Source: Cocleimonas sp. | GTDB taxonomy: Bacteria; Pseudomonadota; Gammaproteobacteria; Thiotrichales; Thiotrichaceae | Direction: 5' to 3' | Assembly (NCBI GenBank): GCA_023146675.1 | Contig: JAGLBQ010000035.1 | Coordinates: 1-10,501 of the forward strand | Length of the DNA stretch: 10,501 nucleotides | Notes under the pieces: model-generated | Databases searched by the model: none | The model's input: the letters and a program-made list of their open reading frames with translations, nothing else | Told to the model about the DNA's origin: nothing | Made by a program: the position numbers and the translations under genes | Part shown: positions 6,063-10,501 of the stretch, one piece after another | How positions within the stretch are numbered: position 1 is the stretch's first letter | How the letters are laid out: every line of letters begins with the position of its first letter

Positions 6063-6425
6063 ATGCGTTCTGAAATGCTGAACTCAATTTTAAGTGACTT
6101 AAATGGCTCAACAGCGGATATAGAAGCGTCAGCCGTACTTTCTACTGATGGACTAATGATGGCGTCTGTACTGCCAGCGGGAATGGACGAAGACCGGGTT
6201 GGTGCAATGAGTGCCGCGATGCTGTCTTTAGGTGATAGAACAGCAGAAGAGCTAGGGCGAGGCGCTTTGGAACAGGTGCTTATCAAAGGTGATAATGGTT
6301 ATATTTTAATGACCCACGCAGGGCATGAAGCAGTGCTTACCGTCTTAGCAAAATCAAATGCAAGATTAGGATTGATTTTTCTGGATGTAAAAAGAGCTGC
6401 TGAAAGTACTGCTAAGATTTTATAA
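6063..6425 (+). CDS. Roadblock/LC7-domain protein (MglB-like)
   Basis: A 120-aa single-domain protein, the usual size for the family. It follows the Roadblock pattern throughout: an N-terminal helix (MLNSILSDLNGSTADIEAS), strand AVLSTDGLMMASVLP at 24-38, helix DRVGAMSAAMLSLGDRTAEELG at 45-65, then strands EQVLIKGDNGYILMTHAG (70-87) and AVLTVLAKSNARLGLIFLDV (90-109), ending with a helix. Roadblock proteins dimerise and act as GTPase-activating or scaffold partners of Ras-like proteins; MglB does this for MglA. The partner here is probably the GTPase two genes upstream. The start is clear: AAGGA at 6051-6055, 7 bases before the ATG. The 49-bp gap before it may allow higher independent expression, which would fit a partner needed in excess. 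Confidence 0.92.
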   Translation: MRSEMLNSILSDLNGSTADIEASAVLSTDGLMMASVLPAGMDEDRVGAMSAAMLSLGDRTAEELGRGALEQVLIKGDNGYILMTHAGHEAVLTVLAKSNARLGLIFLDVKRAAESTAKIL

Positions 6426-6536
6426 TTCTGATGGTTTAATGAACAAGCTATGTTAGCAATAACGTGTAGCCATGGGGGAATGATAACCGTCGCATACAAC
6501 AGCAATTACTAGCTGGCTTAGAAGGATTTTCAAACC

Positions 6537-6558
6537 TTAAAGCATAATTAAAGCATAA
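6537..6558. repeat. Perfect 11-bp tandem repeat TTAAAGCATAA x2
   Basis: TTAAAGCATAA occupies 6537-6547 and repeats immediately at 6548-6558. The period is about one helical turn, so two copies would face the same side of the DNA, as regulator sites often do. It lies about 80-100 bases before the start of the FimV-like gene. Confidence 0.55.
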
Positions 6559-6560
6559 AA

Positions 6561-6580
6561 ATAATAATGGTCTTTATTAT
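6561..6580. repeat. AT-only inverted repeat ATAATAA/TTATTAT
   Basis: A 7-bp inverted repeat with a 6-base centre (TGGTCT), directly after the tandem repeat in the leader of the FimV-like gene. The arms are pure A/T, so as an RNA hairpin it would be weak. It may simply be part of the AT-rich promoter region of the next gene. Confidence 0.35.
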
Positions 6581-6638
6581 AAGTACCTCCTAGATATGCA
6601 GGGATACGATTTGGAATTTAATCAGCGGAAAGTATGTA

Positions 6639-8255
6639 ATGCGCACACAAAAGCGTGGCAATAAAATAATGTTTATAACTAACAAACGTATTATTCAAAT
6701 ATTCTTTTTAATCCCAGTGCTTCTTCTTGGATTATTAGTAGCGCCCGCCAGTTATGCCGAAAATACTACCAAAGCTACCTATGGTCCAATTAAAGGTAGC
6801 GATACATTGGGGAGAATTGTTTCGCGCAACTATTCTGGTTCAAATCTATCGAAGCAGCAAATTATGACAGGGATTTTACGTGCCAACCCTGAAGCTTTTA
6901 TTGGTGGGAATATTCACTTCTTACTGAGAGGAGCGACTCTTCGTTTACCAACTGAAAATTTAATAGCAACCATTGATCAGCAACAAGCAAAGAAAGTAAT
7001 AAAAGAACATTATCAGTATTTTAAACGAGGTAAAACGGGTAATTTTAAAATAGAGCCGTTAGATAACTCAAGTGCTAACACAGATACCGTTGATTTTGAA
7101 AGGGATGCGACGATAATTCTTGGGGGAAAATTAGAGAATCATACACAAGAACAAGATATATCCCCAGCTAAAACCATACCTCCTGAAGAAATAAAGAATA
7201 ATCCTATTATAAGCACCAGTCCTCAGGTAGAAAAAGTAGCTCCAAGTCGTGCTGATAATAGCATTAAAGATATTGAACTTGAGTCACTAAAAATTAAAAT
7301 TTCCCAATTGGAAAAAATTCTTTCCAGAAGAGGGTTACCTGATGATTCTACTAGTGCTAATGATGAAATTTCAAAAGAATTAAAAAATACGCTAAAAACC
7401 CAAAAAGCTAAAATAGATCTATTAGAGAAAGAAAGAAATAGTAAAAATGATGAATTAGGTCAGCTACAAACAAAAATTACAGCGCTTGAAACATCTCTAG
7501 AGAAGATGTCGCAGTCCCTATCTGATAATACAATAACAGAGGGAACAGCGGATGCTAAAGATGAATTTATTGTCAAATTAAAACAACAAAATGAAACATT
7601 AAAAAAGAAACTTAGCTCATTGCAAACAGAGTTAGAGCAAAAAGCGGCAGAGGTAGTTTCGCTTAGCGATGAAATTAGCCAATCAAAACAAAAAATTAGC
7701 AACTTAGAAACCAAGTTGTTGGATAGCGATAAAGAAAGTGCCAAGCTTGATCAGCAAATATTAGACATGGAAGCTAAGCTTGCCAAAATAAGACAAGAAC
7801 CTGCTAGAAATTTAACTACAAATGAAGTTAATAACACAACATCAAACTTTGGAATGTCTCCTTGGGTTTGGTTGTTACCTGCGCTATTTTTACTTTCTAT
7901 CCTAGCTTATCTATTTAAACGTTCTTTTTATCAACCTAAAAAAGCGTTAGTCATAGATGATGATACTGTAAATTATAATTTACAGAATGAAGAAACACTT
8001 GTTGATAAAACCAATGAACAGCTCTATCAACAAAAAGAGTCCAATAGAGCAGAAGCAATAGCATCTGTTCCTGATATTATTAGCTCTGCAAGTGAAGAAG
8101 AGTCTGTAGAAGCCTCGATTAAGCTTGATATTGGAAAAGCTTACCTAGATATGGATATGTCCGATGCAGCAATTGAAATACTAGAGGAAGCTTACGAAGA
8201 AGGTAGTGAAAAACAGCGCCTAGAAGTACAAGTTCTATTGGAAAAATTAGTATAA
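6639..8255 (+). CDS. Short FimV-family protein
   Basis: FimV proteins are inner-membrane hubs with a peptidoglycan-binding periplasmic part; they recruit type IV pilus and signalling proteins to the cell pole. This 538-aa version has a signal peptide with likely cleavage after ASYA (residue 40) and the FimV N-terminal LysM-like region at 47-130 (YGPIKGSDTLGRIVSRN, then QIMTGILRANPEAFIGGNIHFLLRGATLRLP). A long coiled coil spans about 208-388. One membrane span lies at 409-426 (WVWLLPALFLLSILAYLF), and the C-terminal FimV module at 492-537 (IKLDIGKAYLDMDMSDAAIEILEEAYEEG, then a Lys/Gln/Leu-rich helix) lies in the cytoplasm. The classic FimV is much longer, with several TPR units after the span; here the cytoplasmic part is only about 110 residues. 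GGAAAG precedes the ATG at 6639; a second in-frame ATG lies at 6669. Confidence 0.88.
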   Translation: MRTQKRGNKIMFITNKRIIQIFFLIPVLLLGLLVAPASYAENTTKATYGPIKGSDTLGRIVSRNYSGSNLSKQQIMTGILRANPEAFIGGNIHFLLRGATLRLPTENLIATIDQQQAKKVIKEHYQYFKRGKTGNFKIEPLDNSSANTDTVDFERDATIILGGKLENHTQEQDISPAKTIPPEEIKNNPIISTSPQVEKVAPSRADNSIKDIELESLKIKISQLEKILSRRGLPDDSTSANDEISKELKNTLKTQKAKIDLLEKERNSKNDELGQLQTKITALETSLEKMSQSLSDNTITEGTADAKDEFIVKLKQQNETLKKKLSSLQTELEQKAAEVVSLSDEISQSKQKISNLETKLLDSDKESAKLDQQILDMEAKLAKIRQEPARNLTTNEVNNTTSNFGMSPWVWLLPALFLLSILAYLFKRSFYQPKKALVIDDDTVNYNLQNEETLVDKTNEQLYQQKESNRAEAIASVPDIISSASEEESVEASIKLDIGKAYLDMDMSDAAIEILEEAYEEGSEKQRLEVQVLLEKLV

Positions 8256-8315
8256 ATAAATAGTAAGCAAGGCTAAAGCCATTAATTCTATACAGTGTAA
8301 ACCACATTTTTAGTA

Positions 8316-8339
8316 TTTCGGAAAACAAGGTTTCAGAAA
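8316..8339. other. Hairpin in the convergent gap after the FimV-like gene
   Basis: TTTCgGAAA at 8316-8324 and TTTCaGAAA at 8331-8339 pair with one central mismatch around the loop ACAAGG. It lies 60 bases after the FimV-like stop. No T-run follows on the plus strand, so it could protect an mRNA end but does not look like an intrinsic terminator. Confidence 0.35.
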
Positions 8340-8382
8340 AAATATGATAAATATCAGTTTCTTACAGCAGGTTATCATGTTT
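8337..8382 (-). terminator. Possible weak intrinsic terminator for the metallopeptidase gene
   Basis: ATGATAA (8344-8350) and TTATCAT (8372-8378) pair across a 21-base loop, and the stem extends to 8340/8382 with one T-G wobble. Read on the minus strand, the stem is followed by six T (8337-8342). It begins 35 bases past the stop of the minus-strand peptidase gene. The AT-rich stem and long loop make it a weak candidate. Confidence 0.35.
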
Positions 8383-8416
8383 CATTCAACTATAAATAAT
8401 TTATTAAAGTCTTTAA

Positions 8417-9100
8417 TCAACGCTTCAATAAAGCGATCCAGCGCCAAATATTCAAGATACTTGCCAGAGAAGCGGCAACATAAGTTAAGGCCGCTGCTTT
8501 CAGAATTCTTTCAACGGCGGCATGGTCTTTTTCTTCAATATAATCTTGTTTGAGAATAGGTAGTGCTTTGCCAAAGCTAGCATCCCATTCGACAGGCAGT
8601 GTAATCAAGTGAATTAATGCGGAGCCTGCGATGGTGGCTAACCCAGCTAATGCCAGTAACATGCCCACAATTGGACTGCGAGTCACAATCATAACTAATG
8701 GCATCACAACCATCATAATGGAGCCTAGTTTTTCAATTTTTTGCGCTGTTTTGATTAAGCGTGTACGTAAGATTAGTTTGGCTTCTTTATTGTGATGCTG
8801 AATAGCATGGCCAACTTCATGCGCTGCAACAGCAACGGCAGTAAGTGAATTATCATTATAATTATGCTTCATTAGCCTGACCGTTCTACTTTCAGGATCA
8901 TAATGGTCACCGTGTTCAGTTATTTCTACCTCAACCTCTTTCATTTCAAAACGATCCAATAAATGCCGTGCCAATTCTCCGCCTGTGCCAGGAATATGAT
9001 CTTGCTTTTTAGCATAGCGCTTGAAGGTATGTTTAGCCCACCATTGTGGACCGAATATGAGTACGATAAAGAACAGAATGAGGAGAATAATAATAGGCAT
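8417..9100 (-). CDS. Membrane zinc metallopeptidase, YugP type (PF04298-like)
   Basis: A 227-aa membrane protein of the neutral zinc metallopeptidase family. The active site is AVAAHEVGHAIQHH at 90-103, where His94 and His98 bind zinc and Glu95 is the catalytic residue. EWD at 171-173, after LITLPV, is the likely site of the third zinc ligand. The N-terminus is one span (2-18), and hydrophobic stretches at about 127-140, 144-168 and 203-216 are further spans. The PGTGGELARHLLDR stretch (37-50) and the DHYDPESRTVRL region (65-76) also match the family. Its substrate is unknown; a role in membrane-protein quality control is often suggested for such enzymes but is not shown here. It follows the TetR gene by 28 bp on the same strand and has no strong ribosome binding site, so the two may be co-transcribed. 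Confidence 0.92.
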   Translation of the reverse strand: MPIIILLILFFIVLIFGPQWWAKHTFKRYAKKQDHIPGTGGELARHLLDRFEMKEVEVEITEHGDHYDPESRTVRLMKHNYNDNSLTAVAVAAHEVGHAIQHHNKEAKLILRTRLIKTAQKIEKLGSIMMVVMPLVMIVTRSPIVGMLLALAGLATIAGSALIHLITLPVEWDASFGKALPILKQDYIEEKDHAAVERILKAAALTYVAASLASILNIWRWIALLKR

Positions 9101-9120
9101 AGTAATATCACTGTGGAGGT

Positions 9121-9133
9121 TCTAAAATTTAGA
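9121..9133. repeat. 13-bp palindrome TCTAAAATTTAGA at the TetR stop
   Basis: A perfect odd-length palindrome covering the stop codon of the TetR gene and the start of the short gap before the metallopeptidase gene. It may be a chance AT-rich palindrome, or a second binding site affecting the downstream gene. It does not match the palindrome in front of the MAPEG gene. Confidence 0.3.
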
Positions 9134-9701
9134 TTAATTTAGTGGCCGTTGTGTAGCAAGAATCAAGCACCTGTTGTGTTAATGCCTCATCATTTAATGC
9201 TCTTCCAATGGCGACACCCCCAATAATCATGGCGGTAATTGCCAGCATCTTCTCTTTGTCACAAGGAGAGTATGACCTCGTATAATCAAGCATTCTTTTA
9301 TTCATGCCTACATAAATATCAGAGTAAGTGCTACGAATAGTAGAATCACGTAAAGCAATATCAGTTGTCAAAAAAGCAAGGGGGCAGCGAGTAGTAGAGG
9401 CACCTTTGACATGATGAGCGCTTAAATATTCCTGTAATAGTTGTTCAACCCACTCTTTATCGGAGAGATTATTATCTTTTGGTTTTAAGAGTGAGCTATT
9501 GAGAGTTGAGTAGGAAATAGATTCCTTATACAGATTTTGTTTACTTGAAAAGTGAGCATAAAAAGCGCCTCTTGTCATGCCAGCATTCTTCATTATTTGG
9601 TTAATAGAAACATTCTCAAATCCGTGCTCAGTAAATAAATTAAAAGCACTTTCTATTATTTTTTTCTTACTTTGTTTTTTATGTTCTGCTGACAGAGGCA
9701 T
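9129..9701 (-). CDS. TetR/AcrR-family transcriptional regulator
   Basis: A 190-aa repressor-type regulator. The N-terminal helix-turn-helix is textbook TetR: IIESAFNLFTEHGFENVSINQIMKNAGMTRGAFYAHFSSKQNLY, with the recognition helix around 42-50 (MTRGAFYAH). The C-terminal ligand-binding half (about 60-190) contains the ASTTRCPLAFLTTDIALRD stretch (101-119) seen in one common subgroup of these regulators. The gene is divergent from the MAPEG gene, with a 76-bp gap holding a palindrome, and it precedes the metallopeptidase on its own strand. By the usual pattern it represses itself and its divergent neighbour and responds to a small hydrophobic molecule; which molecule cannot be read here. The start at 9701 fits both the HTH position and the family length. 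Confidence 0.92.
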   Translation of the reverse strand: MPLSAEHKKQSKKKIIESAFNLFTEHGFENVSINQIMKNAGMTRGAFYAHFSSKQNLYKESISYSTLNSSLLKPKDNNLSDKEWVEQLLQEYLSAHHVKGASTTRCPLAFLTTDIALRDSTIRSTYSDIYVGMNKRMLDYTRSYSPCDKEKMLAITAMIIGGVAIGRALNDEALTQQVLDSCYTTATKLI

Positions 9702-9713
9702 CGCTAGGCTCTA

Positions 9714-9750
9714 AATATGATGTTGAACATATTATAATAGCAAATATGAT
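9714..9750 (+). promoter_or_regulatory. MAPEG promoter overlapped by a probable TetR operator
   Basis: The promoter reads TTGAAC (9723-9728), a 16-bp spacer, then TATGAT (9745-9750), with transcription expected near 9757. The inverted repeat AATATG-N8-CATATT spans 9714-9733 and covers the -35. On the minus strand TATAAT lies at 9731-9736, a probable -10 for the TetR gene, so a protein bound at the palindrome could block both genes. This is the expected layout for an autoregulated TetR pair. Confidence 0.6.
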
Positions 9751-9777
9751 AAGGCTTTTAAACTTATGGAGAAGGCT

Positions 9778-10203
9778 ATGAGCCAAATTATAATTTTCTA
9801 TCCCATCATAGGAATGGTTTTTCTTACTTTTGTCATCGGGATTAAAATGTTAGCGTCAAGAATTAAAGCAGTAAAAGAAGATAGGATGAATCCAGCCTTT
9901 TTCTTACTGAATCGAGGTGCGAAACAGCCTGAGTATTTAATAAAAGTATCTCAGCATTATGAAAATTTATTTGAATTACCCGTGCTATTTTATATAGTCA
10001 TTATCCTTATTTATATAACGAATAATGCGGATTATCTGTATTTAAGCCTAGCAATCGTATTTGTCTTTATTCGATATGTGCATGCTTTTATTCATATAAC
10101 TTACAACAATCTTACACATCGCAGGAATGCTTTTCTTATAGGCACAGTACTTTTATTTATTCTTTGGCTGAGGTTTTCATACCAAGTAGTCATGTTGGAA
10201 TAG
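9778..10203 (+). CDS. MAPEG-family membrane protein
   Basis: A 141-aa protein with about four membrane spans (near 3-25, 63-80, 83-99 and 117-136), the size and layout of the MAPEG family (eicosanoid and glutathione metabolism membrane proteins). The HYENLFELPVLFY stretch carries the family's N..E.P signature, and RYVHAFIHITYNNLTHRR is the expected later polar loop. Bacterial members are mostly uncharacterised; some have glutathione transferase activity. I take the ATG at 9778 because GGAG at 9768-9771 sits 6 bases before it. The ATG at 9766 lies over that site and would add MEKA. It is divergent from the TetR gene, which probably controls it, so a detoxification or stress role is reasonable but inferred. 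Confidence 0.88.
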   Translation: MSQIIIFYPIIGMVFLTFVIGIKMLASRIKAVKEDRMNPAFFLLNRGAKQPEYLIKVSQHYENLFELPVLFYIVIILIYITNNADYLYLSLAIVFVFIRYVHAFIHITYNNLTHRRNAFLIGTVLLFILWLRFSYQVVMLE

Positions 10204-10215
10204 CAGCATAATAGC

Positions 10216-10246
10216 TTGGTTTTTATAGATTCCCTTATGCTATGAT
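10216..10246 (+). promoter_or_regulatory. hisB promoter with extended -10
   Basis: TGCTATGAT (10238-10246) is an extended -10 (TG, one base, then TATGAT), with TTGGTT at 10216-10221 as a possible -35 across a long 19-bp spacer. Transcription would begin near 10253, giving a leader of about 25 bases. No histidine-leader peptide or attenuator is visible in this short leader. Confidence 0.45.
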
Positions 10247-10277
10247 TCATCCCCCTGTTAACTGTTAAGAAAGTCCT

Positions 10278-10501
10278 ATGAATGAGCGCACAGCAACGGT
10301 ACAACGCGATACACTAGAAACCCAGATTAGTGTCACTATCAATCTTGACGGCGCTGGAAAAGCACGTTTTAAGACCGACATTCCCTTTTTAGATCATATG
10401 TTAGAGCAAATAGCGCGTCATGGTCTTATCGATATAGAGCTTGAAGCTATGGGGGATCTGGATATCGATGCACACCATACGGTTGAAGATATTGGTATCA
10501 C
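10278..10501 (+). CDS. hisB: Imidazoleglycerol-phosphate dehydratase HisB, N-terminal part
   Basis: The first 74 codons of a gene running off the right edge. HisB removes water from imidazoleglycerol phosphate to make imidazoleacetol phosphate, the sixth step of histidine biosynthesis, in the cytoplasm. The sequence begins MNERTATVQRDTLETQISV and carries the family motifs FLDHMLEQIARHG (37-49) and the metal-binding DAHHTVEDIGI (64-74, with the HHTVED core). This is the monofunctional dehydratase; the phosphatase domain fused at the N-terminus in E. coli is absent. The ATG at 10278 has only a weak AAGA-type site upstream. In related bacteria hisH, hisA and hisF often follow; none can be seen here. 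Confidence 0.96.
   Translation, partial: MNERTATVQRDTLETQISVTINLDGAGKARFKTDIPFLDHMLEQIARHGLIDIELEAMGDLDIDAHHTVEDIGI

Noticed and set aside
8271..8280. GGCTAAAGCC as a terminator of the FimV-like gene
   Set aside because: The stem is only three or four pairs and no T-run follows.
8344..8553. 69-aa plus-strand frame at the convergent gap
   Set aside because: Most of it is antisense to the metallopeptidase C-terminus, and the composition is not protein-like.
10204..10277. Histidine attenuator before hisB
   Set aside because: The gap is only 74 bases, with no His-rich leader peptide and no terminator-like stem.
1..10501. Prophage, defence island, CRISPR or mobile element
   Set aside because: No spaced repeats, integrase, transposase, phage structural genes or terminal repeats were seen; the gene content is mostly chromosomal housekeeping or envelope type.

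Overview
The window looks like chromosome of a low-to-moderate GC (roughly 40% by eye) gammaproteobacterium. The lineage call rests on FimV-family proteins, TrmB, a PhnA/YjdM-type protein and a HisB start; a genus cannot be assigned from the sequence alone. I see no transposase, integrase, CRISPR array, tRNA or rRNA. Both ends cut genes: a secreted DUF255/thioredoxin-like protein at the left (minus strand) and hisB at the right (plus strand).

Left part (1-2459, all minus strand): a small membrane protein with a predicted coiled coil, a bactofilin and trmB form a tight run (trmB overlaps the bactofilin by 8 bp). A PhnA-domain zinc-ribbon protein and the partial secreted thioredoxin-fold gene follow, each with its own leader. 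Right part (8417-10501): a YugP-type membrane zinc metallopeptidase behind a TetR-family regulator (minus), a divergent MAPEG-family membrane protein (plus), then hisB (plus).

The centre (2692-8255, plus strand) is the most interesting part. Six genes run in one direction: a 241-aa protein with a FimV-like TPR module, a 466-aa protein with an apparent degenerate receiver domain, a Ras-like/MglA-like small GTPase with unusual motifs, a 211-aa protein of unknown family, a Roadblock/LC7 protein, and a short FimV-like protein (signal peptide, LysM-like N-terminus, coiled coil, one membrane span, C-terminal FimV module). The first four are packed by short gaps or overlaps; the last two have larger leaders. 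A GTPase next to a Roadblock protein recalls MglA/MglB polarity systems. FimV is a polar hub for type IV pili and signalling, and a bactofilin (polymeric scaffold) is transcribed divergently from the same 200-bp region. My inference is a cell-pole or surface-motility switch module in which the GTPase is set by a Roadblock partner and linked to the envelope by FimV-type proteins. This is a hypothesis from gene content, not a demonstrated function.

Regulatory features read from the sequence include a mirrored pair of TGGGTATAG elements between the divergent bactofilin and GTPase clusters, a palindrome overlapping the predicted -35 of the MAPEG gene (probable TetR operator), an extended -10 before hisB, and two coding-strand G7 runs. 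One of these runs lies exactly where a one-base slip would fuse the receiver-like protein to the GTPase.
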